Assembly (NCBI RefSeq): GCF_001053185.1
Contig: NZ_CSTD01000002.1
Location: 317,577-381,576, forward strand
Source: Mycobacterium bohemicum DSM 44277
GTDB taxonomy: Bacteria; Actinomycetota; Actinomycetes; Mycobacteriales; Mycobacteriaceae
Direction: 5' to 3'
DNA length: 64,000 nucleotides
Below are positions 21,331 to 34,752 of the stretch, one piece after another (within the stretch, counting starts at the first letter, position 1; each line of letters starts with the position of its first letter). Both the position numbers and the translations under genes were made by a program. The notes beneath the pieces are model-generated. The model did not search any database. It saw nothing but the letters and a program-made list of their open reading frames with translations, and was not told the origin of the DNA.

Positions 21331-21382
21331 ATTCCCTCCGCCGAGCGTGAAGCCAGCCGCACACTCGGCGGGCGCCGGACGG

Positions 21383-24435
<3,053 letters not shown>

Positions 24436-24439
<4 letters not shown>

Positions 24440-25137
24440 CGGTGAATCCTTCCTCGCAGCAGCCCGTCGAAGATGATGTTGACGCCGTTGAGCAGTGGCT
24501 GGCCCTTGGACCTCGAGTATTCGGTGTAGAGCACCTCGACCGGGTATTCGGCCACCCGCCAATCGTTTTCGGCGATCAGCGCGATGAATTCGTTGGCGTG
24601 GCTCATGCCGCTCATGGTGATGTTGAGGCCGTCGGCGACCTTCTTGTTGAAGACCCGCAGGCCGTTGTTGGTGTCGGTCAGGCCGAGTCGGCGGCCGCGC
24701 GGGCTCAGGCGCGCGGCCGTCTGCAGCACGAGCCGCTTCACCAGCGGCGGGCGGCTGGTCTCCCCGCCGCCGAACCGGGTCCCGATGACGATGTCCACGT
24801 CGCCGGCGGCGAGCCGCTCGATCATCGCGGCCACGTCCTTGACGCGGTGCTGGCCGTCGGCGTCGAACGTGGCGAACACCCGCGCGCCGGGCTGCCTGCG
24901 CGCGTACTCGACCCCGGTCTGGATGGCCGCGCCCTGGCCGAGGTTGACCGGATGGCGCACCAGGTGCGCGCCGGCCCGCCGGGCGATCTCGCCGGTGCCG
25001 TCGGTGCTGCCGTCGTCCACGCAGACGACGTGGTCGAAGGCCGCCCGCAGGTCGGCGATCACCTCGCCGATGACGGAGGCTTCGTTGTAGGCGGGAATGA
25101 CGATCCAGACCCCGCGGTGATCAATGTCTGTGGCCAT
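24436..25137 (-). CDS. ppgS: Polyprenyl-phospho-N-acetylgalactosaminyl synthase
   Basis: 233-residue GT-A family 2 glycosyltransferase. Motifs VWIVIPAYNEASVIGEV, CVDDGSTDGT and ATFDADGQH (DxD-like) are those of polyprenyl-phosphate sugar synthases. Homolog of Rv3631, which transfers GalNAc from UDP-GalNAc to polyprenyl phosphate; the lipid-linked sugar later provides galactosamine on arabinogalactan. No C-terminal membrane helices of its own, consistent with reliance on the small partner gene downstream. Confidence 0.88.
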
Positions 25138-25154
25138 TTAGCCCACCAGGTTAG

Positions 25155-26414
25155 TCAGGATCGGCCGGATAGGCGCCCGGCGCGCGACAGCGCCAGCAGA
25201 TGGACGCCGATACCCACCAGGGGACCGCACAGCAGCGCGATGACGGTGCGCGTCTGCAGCGGCAGCGGCAACGCCAGCAACAGGCCCGAGGCGACGGTGG
25301 CGCCCACCCACCCCAGCGAGTACGCGCGGTGCAGCGCGGCGGCGACGGCGGCGGCGCCGGTCAGGGTCAGCATCGCGATCGCCAGCGCGGCCGCCGTCAG
25401 CCACGCCAGCAGGGCGCCGCCGGCCTGGTACTGCGGCCCGAACGCCACCCGCAGCAGCCACGGGCCCACCAGGCCGGCCGCCAGCACGCCGATCGCGCCG
25501 ATGCCGGCGATGATTCCCGCGGGCGCCAGCAGCGCCCGGACCCGGTCGCCGCGCGCGTCGACGAAGTGGGCGATGAGGTTGCCCTGCATGGCCGTCAGCG
25601 GCACCAGCAGCGGCGCGCGGGTCAGGGTGACGGCCAGGATGACGACGCCGCCCTCGGCGCCCAGTTGCGCGCTGGTCAGCTTCAGCAGCACCGGAAAGCC
25701 CATCACCAGGATCGCGCTGGCGCCGGCGGCGGTGACCGAGTGGGCGGCGCCGCGCAGGAACGTCGCGGGTCCGCCGGGTGTCGGCAGGCGGGCGGTGGCC
25801 CGCGCGGCGGGCGAGGCCACCAGCATGATCAGCCAGGCCGCCGCCCCGCCGACCGTGGCCCACAGGAATCCGACCAGGCCCCAGCCGAGGACGAACGTCG
25901 CCGCCGCGACCGCCACCCGGGTCACCGCGTCGGTCACCATCAACCCGCCGTACCTCGACCACTGGTCGGTGCCGGCCAGCATGCCCAGCAGGGTGGCGTG
26001 CAGGCAGAAGCCGGCCAGCCCGACGCTGAGCAGCGCCACCGACAACCAGCGCGACTCGACGAACACCCGGCCGCTCCACAGCGGCGAGCTGCCGCCGATC
26101 GCGACCGCGGCCGCCACGCCGATCAGCGCGGCCACCCGCATGGGCTGGGTGCGTCCCGTGGCCGCCACGTCGGTGACATACCGCGTCGAGCGGACCTCCC
26201 GGGTGGTTTCCTGCAACAGGCCGTTGGCGGCGCCGGTGACCAGACCGAAAGCGCCCCAGAAAACCCCGAAGATGGAAAAGCCGCTCGGGGCCAGGTCCCG
26301 GGCCGCCAGGTAGATCACCGCGTAGCCGCACAGGGCGGTCAACGCGGTCGCGGCGCCGACCCGGGCCATGCTGCCGCGGGCGACCGGCCCCCTGGAGGCT
26401 CCGACCTCGGTCAC
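25155..26414 (-). CDS. Polysaccharide-export/flippase-like membrane protein (Rv3630)
   Basis: 419 residues with about twelve to fourteen hydrophobic helices and no large soluble domain, the layout of MOP/Wzx-type flippases. Homolog of Rv3630, first gene of the Rv3630-Rv3631-Rv3632 set. A role in flipping the polyprenyl-P-GalNAc made by PpgS is inferred from the operon (17 bases to ppgS) and the fold, not from a diagnostic motif. GTG 26414 start. Confidence 0.75.
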   Translation of the reverse strand: MTEVGASRGPVARGSMARVGAATALTALCGYAVIYLAARDLAPSGFSIFGVFWGAFGLVTGAANGLLQETTREVRSTRYVTDVAATGRTQPMRVAALIGVAAAVAIGGSSPLWSGRVFVESRWLSVALLSVGLAGFCLHATLLGMLAGTDQWSRYGGLMVTDAVTRVAVAAATFVLGWGLVGFLWATVGGAAAWLIMLVASPAARATARLPTPGGPATFLRGAAHSVTAAGASAILVMGFPVLLKLTSAQLGAEGGVVILAVTLTRAPLLVPLTAMQGNLIAHFVDARGDRVRALLAPAGIIAGIGAIGVLAAGLVGPWLLRVAFGPQYQAGGALLAWLTAAALAIAMLTLTGAAAVAAALHRAYSLGWVGATVASGLLLALPLPLQTRTVIALLCGPLVGIGVHLLALSRAGRLSGRS

Positions 26415-26549
26415 CCGGACGGCGCTTCCGTCCGACTGCCCCGGTGCACCGCCAGCGTCGTCACATTTGAAAATAGTAGGTGCGTCGGCTCCGAGGCCCC
26501 GCGCACGCGGGTCGGTTCGCTATCGTCGGCGGCTGTCGGGGAAGGATCC

Positions 26550-27644
26550 ATGGCTGCGTTTCGCACCTTCGGGGTGTCGCTGATCGTCACCGCCGGCGCC
26601 CTCGCCGCCGGGTACGCCCTGGGCGGCGTCAAGGACCTCTTCCTGTTGGTGGTCCTGGCCGTGCTCGAGGTTTCGCTGTCGTTCGACAACGCCATCATCA
26701 ATGCCGCGGTGCTGCAGCGGATGAGCCCGTTCTGGCGGCAGATGTTCCTGACCGTGGGGATCCTCGTCGCGGTATTCGGGATGCGGTTGCTGTTCCCGTT
26801 GGTCATCGTGTGGGTGACCGCGGGGCTGGCCCCGCTGCGCGCGATGGATTTGGCGCTGCACCCGCCGCCGAACGGCGCCGCCGAATTCCCGGACGGGTCG
26901 CCCAGCTACGAGAAGCTGCTCGTGGCCGCGCACCCGCAGATCGCTGCGTTCGGCGGGGTCTTCCTGCTGATGCTGTTCCTCGACTTCGTCTTCTACGACC
27001 GAGACATCAAGTGGCTCAAGTGGATCGAGATCCCGTTCGCGCGCATCGGCCGGCTGGGTCACGTGTCGGTGGCCGTGGTCGGCGTGGTGCTCATGGTGGT
27101 CGCGACGCGGCTGACGCATTCCACCGAGGAGCGCGCGACGGTGCTCACCGCCGGCCTGCTGGGGCTGGTCACCTACCTTGTGGTCAACGGGTTGAGCCGC
27201 GCGTTTCGGCCGTCGGACGTCGCTCAGGCGTCGGGGAACGGGGCGGGCCAGGCCGTCGGCAAGGCCGGGCTGATGCTGTTCCTCTATCTCGAGGTGCTCG
27301 ACGCCGCCTTCTCCTTCGACGGGGTCACCGGCGCCTTCGCGATCACCTCGGACCCGATCCTCATCGCGCTCGGCCTCGGGCTCATCGGCTCGATGTTCGT
27401 CCGGTCGATCACGATCTACCTGGTGCAGCAGGAGGCGCTGGACCGGTACGTGTACCTGGAGCACGGGGCGCACTGGGCGATCGGCGTGCTGGCGGTGATC
27501 ATGCTGGTTTCCATCGAACCGCGTTACCAGGTCCCCGAGGCCGTCACTGCGTCCGTCGGGGTGGTTTTCATCGCGGCGGCGCTGGGCTGGAGCGTGCTGC
27601 GCAACCGGCGCGCCGCGGCCGCCGCTAGTGCGCCCCGGCCTTGA
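26550..27644 (+). CDS. DUF475/TerC-like integral membrane protein (Rv3629c)
   Basis: 364 residues, about nine membrane helices. Two acidic intramembrane signatures, [17 protein letters not shown] and [18 protein letters not shown], are the hallmark paired motifs of the TerC/DUF475 superfamily, linked to metal (manganese, tellurite) handling. ATG 26550 with AAGGA close upstream. The 3' end overlaps ppa by 20 bases in convergent orientation, so the two transcripts are partly antisense. Substrate unknown. Confidence 0.85.
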   Translation: MAAFRTFGVSLIVTAGALAAGYALGGVKDLFLLVVLAVLEVSLSFDNAIINAAVLQRMSPFWRQMFLTVGILVAVFGMRLLFPLVIVWVTAGLAPLRAMDLALHPPPNGAAEFPDGSPSYEKLLVAAHPQIAAFGGVFLLMLFLDFVFYDRDIKWLKWIEIPFARIGRLGHVSVAVVGVVLMVVATRLTHSTEERATVLTAGLLGLVTYLVVNGLSRAFRPSDVAQASGNGAGQAVGKAGLMLFLYLEVLDAAFSFDGVTGAFAITSDPILIALGLGLIGSMFVRSITIYLVQQEALDRYVYLEHGAHWAIGVLAVIMLVSIEPRYQVPEAVTASVGVVFIAAALGWSVLRNRRAAAAASAPRP

Positions 27645-28113
27645 ACCGGTCCACCGAGCGCTGAATCTCGGCTTCGGCGTCCGCCCTGCCTACCCAGTCG
27701 GCCGCCTTGACGAACTTGCCGGGCTCGAGGTCCTTGTAGTGCACGAAGAAGTGCTTGATCGCTTCCAGTTCGTACTCCGGAACGTCGCCGATGTCCTGGA
27801 TGTGGTCCCAGCGATGGTCGCCGGCCGGTACGCACAGCACCTTGTCGTCGCCGCCCTTCTCGTCGGTCATCCGGAACATGCCCACCGGGCGCGCTTCCAC
27901 GATGACGCCGGGGAACACCGACTGCGGCAGCAGGACCATCGCGTCCAGCGGGTCGCCGTCCTCACCGAGGGTGTCCTCGATGAACCCGTAGTCAGTGGGG
28001 TAGGCCATCGCGGTGTACAGGTAGCGGTCCAGGCGCAGGCGCCCGGTCTCGTGATCGACCTCGTACTTGTTCCGCTGGCCTTTCGGGATCTCGATGGTCA
28101 CGTCGAATTCCAC
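27625..28113 (-). CDS. ppa: Inorganic pyrophosphatase
   Basis: 162-residue family I soluble pyrophosphatase, the same length as in M. tuberculosis. Metal-binding [12 protein letters not shown] signature and the N-terminal [12 protein letters not shown] motif are complete. Hydrolyses PPi and drives biosynthetic reactions. GTG 28113 with AAGGAG about eight bases upstream. Confidence 0.97.
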   Translation of the reverse strand: MEFDVTIEIPKGQRNKYEVDHETGRLRLDRYLYTAMAYPTDYGFIEDTLGEDGDPLDAMVLLPQSVFPGVIVEARPVGMFRMTDEKGGDDKVLCVPAGDHRWDHIQDIGDVPEYELEAIKHFFVHYKDLEPGKFVKAADWVGRADAEAEIQRSVDRFKAGAH

Positions 28114-28221
28114 CGCGTCGGCTCCTTTTCGGGTTAGCTAGGTCAACTTTGCTCTGTTACACCCTAGTCAAGCGCATCGTGGATCCTTCGGCAGAATGGG
28201 GTTCAAACATTCAGGAGAGTG

Positions 28222-29607
28222 ATGGGTCCTACTCGCCGGCGGAAATCCACCCAGGTGTTCATCGGGTTGGCCGTTCTGGCGTTCGTGGCTGCGGTGGTGG
28301 CGGCGGCGGTGTTCTTCACCACCGGTGGCCATAACTCCGGTGGTGCCCGGGCGCCGATACCGCCGCCGCACGCGCCGACGCTCAAGCCGGGAGTCGTGCC
28401 GGTCAGCGACACCGCCGAAATGGCTAGCCCCGGTGGCGTGGCGGCCGCGCTGGCGGCCGTGGCGGCCGATCCCAACCTGGGCCGGCTGGGCGGTCGCGTG
28501 ACCGACGCGATGACCGGCAAAGAGCTGTGGCAGGTCGCGGACGACCTGCCACAGATCCCGGCGTCGACCAACAAGGTGCTGACCGCCGCCGCGGCCCTGT
28601 TGACCCTCGACCACCAGGCCCGGATCAGCACGCGGGTGGTGGCCGGCAGCCAGAACGCCCAGGGCCCGGTCGTGCTGGTCGGCGCGGGCGACCCGGCGTT
28701 GTCGGCGGCGCCGCCGGGCGTGGACACCTGGTACAAGGGTTCGGCGCGGATCAGCGACCTCGTCGAACAGGTCCGCCGCAGCGGTATGACGCCGACCGCC
28801 GTGCAGGTGGACACGTCCGCGTTCAGCGGTCCCACGATGGCCCAGGGCTGGGATCCGGCCGACGTCGACAACGGTGACATCGCGCCGATCGAGTCGGTGA
28901 TGATCGACGCCGGGCGCATCCAGCCGTCCACGGTCAACTCGCGGCGGTCCCGTACGCCGGCGCTGGACGCCGGACGGGAGCTGGCCAAGGCGCTGGGGCT
29001 CGATCCCGGCGCGGTGACCATCGCCAAGGCGCCGTCGGGCGCGCGGCAGCTGGCGGTCGTGCAGTCGGCGCCGCTGGTGCAGCGGCTGGGCGAGATGATG
29101 GACCACTCCGACAACGTGATGGCCGAGTGCATCGCCCGCGAGGTGGCGGCGGCGATCAACCGGCCGCAGAGCTTCGCCGGCGCGGCCGACGCGGTCGCCA
29201 ACCGGTTGTCCACCGCACACGTCGACCTCACCGGCGCCGCGCTGCTGGACTCCAGTGGGCTCTCGGTGGACGACCGCCTGACCGCCAAGACGCTCGACGG
29301 CGTGGTGCAGGCGGCCGCGGGCCCGGACCAGCCGGCGCTGCGGGCGCTGCTCGACCTGCTGCCGATCGCCGGCGGCAGCGGCACCCTGGCCGACCGCTTC
29401 CTCGATGCGGCCACCAATCAGGGCCCGGCGGGCTGGTTGCGCGCCAAGACGGGCTCGCTGACCGCCACGAACGCCCTGGCGGGTGTGCTCACCGACCGCA
29501 GCGGCCGGGTGCTCACCTTCGCGTTCCTGTCCAACGACGCCGGTCCGAACGGCCGCAACGCCATGGACGCCCTGGCCACCAGGCTGTGGTCATGCGGGTG
29601 CGCATGA
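28222..29607 (+). CDS. D-alanyl-D-alanine carboxypeptidase/endopeptidase, PBP4 type (Rv3627c)
   Basis: 461-residue peptidase S13 penicillin-binding protein. N-terminal membrane anchor (FIGLAVLAFVAAVVAAAVFF) then a Pro-rich linker. Catalytic motifs: Ser115-T-N-Lys118, Ser296-D-Asn298 and Lys409-T-Gly411. Acts in the periplasm on peptidoglycan stem peptides. ATG 28222 fits AGGAG at 28213-28217 better than the GTG three bases earlier. The end overlaps the next gene by ATGA. First gene of a run with the metalloprotease-like gene, tilS and hpt. Confidence 0.92.
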   Translation: MGPTRRRKSTQVFIGLAVLAFVAAVVAAAVFFTTGGHNSGGARAPIPPPHAPTLKPGVVPVSDTAEMASPGGVAAALAAVAADPNLGRLGGRVTDAMTGKELWQVADDLPQIPASTNKVLTAAAALLTLDHQARISTRVVAGSQNAQGPVVLVGAGDPALSAAPPGVDTWYKGSARISDLVEQVRRSGMTPTAVQVDTSAFSGPTMAQGWDPADVDNGDIAPIESVMIDAGRIQPSTVNSRRSRTPALDAGRELAKALGLDPGAVTIAKAPSGARQLAVVQSAPLVQRLGEMMDHSDNVMAECIAREVAAAINRPQSFAGAADAVANRLSTAHVDLTGAALLDSSGLSVDDRLTAKTLDGVVQAAAGPDQPALRALLDLLPIAGGSGTLADRFLDAATNQGPAGWLRAKTGSLTATNALAGVLTDRSGRVLTFAFLSNDAGPNGRNAMDALATRLWSCGCA

Positions 29608-30656
29608 CGCCGCCGTCGGAGTTGACCCTGGGGACCGCCGTCGACTGGCGCTTCGCCGCCACCGTAGGCCAGCGGCTGGCCCGCCCCGGACCGCCGTCCA
29701 GCGACTACACCCGCCGCCAGGCGATCGACGAGCTGACGGCCGCGTCCGCCCAGGCCGAACCCCCGGTGCGCGACGTCACCGGGCTGGTCACCGAGGGTGC
29801 GGTGCCCGCGGCCCGCATCGTCGATCGCCCGGAGTGGATCGGCGCGGCGGCCGAGTCGATGCGGCTGATGATGAACGGAAGTGAAAAGCCCAAGGGGTAC
29901 CTGACCGGCCGCCTGACCGGAGCGCAGACGGGAGCCGTGCTGGCCTTCGTGTCCTCGGGCATCCTCGGCCAGTACGACCCCTTCGCCGCCGCGAGGGAGG
30001 GCTGCCTGCTGCTGGTCTATCCCAACGTGATCGCCGTCGAGCGCCAGCTCCGGGTGGACCCGTCCGACTTCCGGTTGTGGGTGTGCCTGCACGAGGTGAC
30101 GCACCGGGTGCAGTTCACCGCCAACCGGTGGCTGACCGGCTACATGTCGGAGGCGCTGGGGCTGCTGACCCGTGACGCGGGGGAGGACGTCGGCAAGGTC
30201 GCGACCCGGCTCGCGGAGTACGTCCGCAGCCGCGGCGCCCAGCCGCCCGCGGAGGACGGCAGCTCGTCGGGAATCCTGGGCCTGGTGCGCGCGGTGCAGT
30301 CCGAGCCGCAGCGCCACGCCCTGGACCGGCTGCTGGTGCTCGGCACGCTGCTCGAGGGCCACGCCGACCACGTCATGGACGCGGTCGGGCCCAGGGTGGT
30401 GCCGTCGGTGGCCACCATCCGCCGGCGGTTCGACGAGCGTCGTCACCGCAAGCAACCCCCGCTGCAGCGGCTGCTGCGCGCCCTGCTGGGGCTGGACGCC
30501 AAGCTGAGCCAGTACACCCGCGGCAAGGCGTTCGTCGACCACGTCGTCGGCCGGGTCGGGATGCAGCGGTTCAACACTGTCTGGTCGGGTCCCGAGACGC
30601 TGCCGCTGCCCGCCGAGATCGAAGAACCCCAGCGATGGATCGACAGGGTGCTGTAG
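29604..30656 (+). CDS. Zinc metalloprotease-like DUF2342 protein (Rv3626c)
   Basis: 350 residues, equal to the Rv3626c length I recall. HExxH motif HEVTHRVQF and a downstream EGHADHVMD that could give the third ligand define the DUF2342/zincin-like family, sometimes labelled coenzyme F420 biosynthesis-associated. No signal peptide, so cytosolic. ATG 29604 overlaps the preceding stop by four bases; ATG 29592 is an alternative. The gene overlaps tilS by 22 bases. Confidence 0.85.
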   Translation: MTPPSELTLGTAVDWRFAATVGQRLARPGPPSSDYTRRQAIDELTAASAQAEPPVRDVTGLVTEGAVPAARIVDRPEWIGAAAESMRLMMNGSEKPKGYLTGRLTGAQTGAVLAFVSSGILGQYDPFAAAREGCLLLVYPNVIAVERQLRVDPSDFRLWVCLHEVTHRVQFTANRWLTGYMSEALGLLTRDAGEDVGKVATRLAEYVRSRGAQPPAEDGSSSGILGLVRAVQSEPQRHALDRLLVLGTLLEGHADHVMDAVGPRVVPSVATIRRRFDERRHRKQPPLQRLLRALLGLDAKLSQYTRGKAFVDHVVGRVGMQRFNTVWSGPETLPLPAEIEEPQRWIDRVL

Positions 30657-31609
30657 GGCAGCTGCGCAAAGCTGTCGAGTCGTTCGCCACGACCCACGTC
30701 CCCTCCGCCGAACGGTGGTGCGTGGCGCTGTCCGGCGGCCCGGATTCGCTGGCGCTCACCGCGGTCGCGGCCGGGCTGCGGCCCACCACCGCGCTGATCG
30801 TGGACCACGGCCTGCAGCCCGATTCGTCCGCGGTCGCCGAAACCGCACGGGGCCAAGCGATTTCCCTGGGCTGCGTCGACGCTCGGGTGGTTTGCGTGCG
30901 GGTGGGCAATGAGGGCGGCCCCGAGGCGGCGGCGCGCGCCGCCCGCTATGCCGCCCTGGGCGCCTACCGCGACGGCCCGGTGCTGCTGGGCCATACGCTC
31001 GACGACCAGGCCGAGACCGTGTTGCTGGGTCTGGGCCGCGGGTCCGGGGTGCGTTCGATCGCCGGGATGCGGCCGCACGATTCGCCGTGGTGCCGGCCGC
31101 TGTTGGGCGTGCGACGCGCCGTCACCCACGCCGCCTGCCAGGAACTCGGGCTGACCGCGTGGTCCGACCCGCACAATTCCGACCGCCGTTTCACCCGGGC
31201 GCGGCTGCGCCTGGAGGTGCTGCCGCTGCTGGAGGACGTCCTGGGCGGCGGGGTGGCCGAGGCGCTGGCCCGCACCGCGACCGCGCTGCGCGAGGACACC
31301 GAGCTGATCGACGCGCTGGCCGCGCGGGCGCTGCCCGGGATCAGGGTCGACTCGGGGCTGCAAGCCGACGCGCTGGCGGCGCTGGCAGGCCCGGTTCGTC
31401 GCCGCGTGATTCGCGGCTGGCTGCTGGCCGGTGGCGCGACGGGCCTGACCGACAAGCAGATCCGCGGCGTCGACGCGCTGGTGACCGCGTGGCGTGGGCA
31501 GGGCGGGGTGGCGGTCGGGTCGCCGTTGCGCGCCGAGCGGTTGATCGCGGGCCGGCGCGACGGCGTCCTCACGCTGTGGCGGGAGCCGGTTCGCGGTGCG
31601 GGCGGATAG
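30635..31609 (+). CDS. tilS: tRNA(Ile)-lysidine synthase
   Basis: 324-residue N-type ATP pyrophosphatase (formerly MesJ). P-loop SGGPDS, followed by [12 protein letters not shown] and [22 protein letters not shown]. Modifies the wobble C of tRNA-Ile(CAU) to lysidine so that it reads AUA; essential. Nested start inside the upstream gene indicates coupling. Confidence 0.93.
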   Translation: MDRQGAVGQLRKAVESFATTHVPSAERWCVALSGGPDSLALTAVAAGLRPTTALIVDHGLQPDSSAVAETARGQAISLGCVDARVVCVRVGNEGGPEAAARAARYAALGAYRDGPVLLGHTLDDQAETVLLGLGRGSGVRSIAGMRPHDSPWCRPLLGVRRAVTHAACQELGLTAWSDPHNSDRRFTRARLRLEVLPLLEDVLGGGVAEALARTATALREDTELIDALAARALPGIRVDSGLQADALAALAGPVRRRVIRGWLLAGGATGLTDKQIRGVDALVTAWRGQGGVAVGSPLRAERLIAGRRDGVLTLWREPVRGAGG

Positions 31610-31665
31610 CGTCAATTTCGGGGCTGCCGTTGGTTCTTCGCCCGTCGGCGTGGCACGCTGTGGGC

Positions 31666-32271
31666 GTGGCCCAGATCCCGTCGGCGACCGGTTCCGCTAG
31701 AGCCGTGGAGCTGTACCCGGGTGACATCAAGTCGGTGCTGCTCACCGAGGAGCGGATCCAGGCCCGCATCGCCGAGCTGGGCGAGGAAATCGGCACCCAC
31801 TACCACGACTCCGCGGTCGAGACCGGTCAGGACCTGCTGCTGATCACGGTGCTCAAGGGCGCCGTGATCTTCGTCACCGACCTGGCCCGCGCCATACCGC
31901 TGCCGACGCAGTTCGAGTTCATGGCCGTCAGCTCCTACGGCACGTCAACGTCGTCGTCCGGCGTCGTCCGGATCCTGAAGGACCTCGACCGCGACATCGA
32001 GGGACGCGACGTGCTGATCGTCGAGGACGTCGTCGACTCCGGCCTGACCTTGTCGTGGTTGCTGCGGAACCTGACCAGCCGGCACCCCCGCTCTTTGCGG
32101 GTATGCACGCTGCTGCGCAAGCCCGACGCGAGGGGCGCCAACGTCGACATCGCCTTCGTGGGCTTCGACATTCCCAACGACTTCGTCGTGGGCTACGGCC
32201 TGGACTACGACGAGCGCTACCGCGACCTGTCGTACATCGGCACCCTGGACCCCAGGGTCTATCAGCAGTAG
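31666..32271 (+). CDS. hpt: Hypoxanthine-guanine phosphoribosyltransferase
   Basis: 201 residues. PRPP-binding [14 protein letters not shown] and substrate-loop residues ([17 protein letters not shown]) match mycobacterial Hpt; ends [16 protein letters not shown]. Salvages hypoxanthine and guanine to IMP and GMP. GTG 31666 (alternative GTG 31660); 56 bases after tilS. In many bacteria tilS-hpt-ftsH are adjacent; here ftsH is 5 kb away. Confidence 0.95.
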   Translation: MAQIPSATGSARAVELYPGDIKSVLLTEERIQARIAELGEEIGTHYHDSAVETGQDLLLITVLKGAVIFVTDLARAIPLPTQFEFMAVSSYGTSTSSSGVVRILKDLDRDIEGRDVLIVEDVVDSGLTLSWLLRNLTSRHPRSLRVCTLLRKPDARGANVDIAFVGFDIPNDFVVGYGLDYDERYRDLSYIGTLDPRVYQQ

Positions 32272-32439
32272 CGCGCTGGTCCCCGGGTGCCCCGACCACC
32301 CCGGCTGCGAAGGGCCTGTAGTCGAATTTCCTTATGCCGCAGCGTGGTTCGGGTTCGATCCGGTGTCGGCCGTCACCGGCACCGGTCACCGGAGCTAGTT
32401 GGGTGGCGGCGGTGGTTGGGGTTGGAAGGGTTGGTACCA

Positions 32440-33648
32440 TCACCATTGGGCGCGTTCGCCGGTGGGTCCCGGGCAGGGCGGCACGGCGGGCGGGGGTTCG
32501 CTGGGTGGGCGGGCCAACGATCCCGGGCGCAGCGGTTGGCCGGCGCCGTCGGTGACGGTGAGGGCGTCGGCGGGTCCGGTGAGGGTGAGCAGGCCGCGGG
32601 GGTGCAGCCGATGGTGGGGGGGGCAGACCAGGACGAGGTTGGCTAGTTCGGTGGGGCCGCCGTCTTCCCAGTGCCGCAGGTGATGGGCGTGCAGCCCCCG
32701 GGTGGCGCCGCACCCGGGGACGACGCACGCGCGGTCGCGGTGTTCCAGGGCGCGGCGAAGGCGGCGGTTGATCAGCCGGGTGGTCCGCCCGGCGCCAATG
32801 GGCTGGCCGTGACGTTCAAGCCAGACCTCGGCGGTGGCATCACAGGTCAGGTAGCGGCGTTCGGCGTCGGTGAGCAGTGGACCCAGATGCAGGGCGGCGG
32901 CGCGCTGCTCGACGTCGAGGTGCACCACCACGGTGGTGTGCTGCCCGTGGGGCCGGCGCGCGGCCTCGGCGTCCCATCCGGCCTCGATCAGGCGCACGAA
33001 GGCCTCGAGGCTGCCCGGATACGGGGGCCGCTGATCGCAGGGGTCCGCACCGTCACCGTGATCGCGCTTCCAGTCGGCGATCAGCGCCTCGCGATGCGAG
33101 GCCAGCGCGGCGTCGAATGTCGCGGCGTCCAGGGGGTCCAGGGTGATCCGATAGCAGCTGCCCGCCTGGGTGCTGGTCTTGGTCAGCGACGGCTGTGGTT
33201 TTGGCGAAGGGTCGGGTTCGGATCGCGGTTCGAGGTTGACCGCGGTGCGCAACTGCGTGACCGTCGCATAGGGGGCCAGCTGCGCGTAATGCTCATCGGA
33301 GCCCTGCCCGGCGCGCGCGGCGATCACCCCGAGCTGATCCAGCGACACCCGGCCCTCCCGCAGAAGGTCGATGCAGCGCGGGAACTCCTCGCGCCGGCCG
33401 GCGACGGCGGTGATCGTGTGGGCGTTGGCCGGTGAACAGCCGGTCTTCCACGCCACCAGCGCCGGCACCGACCGGGCCCCGGTCATCCCGCACAGTTGGT
33501 CGCGGTCGATCTCGGCCACGATCTCCACGATGCGCCCGTCAATCGCATTGCGCTGACCGCACAACTGCGCCAACTCCTGAAACAACACCTCCAGACGCTC
33601 GCTGGGGCTCACCCCCACAGCGGCAGTAGATGCGGTCGACGAAGACAT
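32440..33648 (-). CDS. 13E12-repeat/DUF222 HNH endonuclease-like protein
   Basis: 402 residues. N-terminal DUF222 helical domain and C-terminal HNH motif with zinc cysteines (RACVVPGCGATRGLHAHHL, LVCPPHHRLHPRG). ATG 33648 chosen because it precedes the conserved part; upstream codons of the open frame have no ribosome site. The frame closes at TGA 32440, but 14 more in-frame codons (WYQPFQPQPPPPPN, then TAG at 32395) look like the usual Pro-rich end of the family. These multicopy mycobacterial proteins are mobile or repeat-associated; the cellular role is unknown. It occupies the place where M. tuberculosis has PE/PPE and esx genes. Confidence 0.82.
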   Translation of the reverse strand: MSSSTASTAAVGVSPSERLEVLFQELAQLCGQRNAIDGRIVEIVAEIDRDQLCGMTGARSVPALVAWKTGCSPANAHTITAVAGRREEFPRCIDLLREGRVSLDQLGVIAARAGQGSDEHYAQLAPYATVTQLRTAVNLEPRSEPDPSPKPQPSLTKTSTQAGSCYRITLDPLDAATFDAALASHREALIADWKRDHGDGADPCDQRPPYPGSLEAFVRLIEAGWDAEAARRPHGQHTTVVVHLDVEQRAAALHLGPLLTDAERRYLTCDATAEVWLERHGQPIGAGRTTRLINRRLRRALEHRDRACVVPGCGATRGLHAHHLRHWEDGGPTELANLVLVCPPHHRLHPRGLLTLTGPADALTVTDGAGQPLRPGSLARPPSEPPPAVPPCPGPTGERAQW

Positions 33649-33738
33649 GCCCGCATCATCACACCGACCACCGACAAGAAACGGACCACCCGACAAGGGC
33701 CCGTCGCCCGCCACGGATTGCGGTCACGCGCAGCCGGC

Positions 33739-34752
33739 CTAGGGCGTGACGAGGATCTTGCAGTGCCGCTCGGGGTCGGCGAGGTCGTCGAATGCCTGCC
33801 CGACTCCCTCCAGCCCGACCTCCCCGGTGATCAGCGGGGTGACGTCGATGTCGCCCTCGGCCAGCGCGCGCAGCGACTCGCCGAACTCCTCCGGGTTGTA
33901 GGCCAGCACGAACTGCACGTTGATCTCTTTGGCGATCGCGAAGAACGGGTGCACGGTGTCGGCCTGCATGCACACCCCGGCGACCACCAGCCGGGTGCCC
34001 GGCCGCGCCCGCAACAGCACGTCGTCGATGATGCCGGGCACCCCGACCGCCTCGAACACCACCGCGGGTTTGACGCTGTCGAACGGCGAGCCCTGGGCGG
34101 CATCCAGTGTCCGATGAGCGCCCATGGTTGCGGCCAGCTCGCGGCGCTTGGGTGAGAAGTCAGCGGCCACAATGGTTTCCACGCCACGAAGCTTCAGGGC
34201 GGCGATGATCGCGATGCCGATCGGGCCGCACCCCAACACCAGGGCGGTCTCGCCCGGTGCAACGTTGGACTTGTTGACGGCATGCAAGCCCACCGCCATG
34301 GGTTCGGTCAGGGCGGCATGCCTGAAGTCGAGCCCGTTCGGGATGGGCAGCAGCAGCGGCGCCGCGAGCAGCATCCGTTCGGCGTAGCCGCCCATCGTGC
34401 TGTTGCTGTAGACGATCGGCTCGACACCCTTGGCGGACAGCAACACCGGAATCGACGTGACCAGTGTTCCCGGCGCCGGGGCCTGCGTATCGGGTCCGGC
34501 CTCGAGCACTGCGGCGCTGAACTCGTGACCCATGAAGACGTCGCTGCCCAGATCGACGGTCATGCCCCCGCCGCCGCCGGCGACCCGGGCCGTCATCGAC
34601 ATCACCTCGTCGCCGTGGGCGGCGAAATGCAGGTCGGAACCGCAGATTCCGCACGCGCGCACGTCGACCAGAACCTGGCCCGGTCCGGGCACCGGCTCGG
34701 GCACGTCATCGCGATACACCATGCGGCCGTCGCGCAGGACCGCGGCGCGCAT
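33739..34752 (-). CDS. Zinc-type medium-chain alcohol dehydrogenase
   Basis: 337 residues. Catalytic-domain signature CGICGSDLH with the zinc Cys, GHEFS, and a Rossmann nucleotide motif ALVLGCGPIGIAII. The four-cysteine structural-zinc lobe of classical family members is replaced by SIPVLLSAKGVEPIVYSNS, so only the catalytic zinc is expected. Substrate unknown. Its ATG overlaps the stop of the flavin monooxygenase (ATGA), making a three-gene operon ephA-monooxygenase-dehydrogenase, which suggests oxidation of a lipid or xenobiotic alcohol. I recall no dehydrogenase at this place in M. tuberculosis. Confidence 0.85.
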   Translation of the reverse strand: MRAAVLRDGRMVYRDDVPEPVPGPGQVLVDVRACGICGSDLHFAAHGDEVMSMTARVAGGGGGMTVDLGSDVFMGHEFSAAVLEAGPDTQAPAPGTLVTSIPVLLSAKGVEPIVYSNSTMGGYAERMLLAAPLLLPIPNGLDFRHAALTEPMAVGLHAVNKSNVAPGETALVLGCGPIGIAIIAALKLRGVETIVAADFSPKRRELAATMGAHRTLDAAQGSPFDSVKPAVVFEAVGVPGIIDDVLLRARPGTRLVVAGVCMQADTVHPFFAIAKEINVQFVLAYNPEEFGESLRALAEGDIDVTPLITGEVGLEGVGQAFDDLADPERHCKILVTP

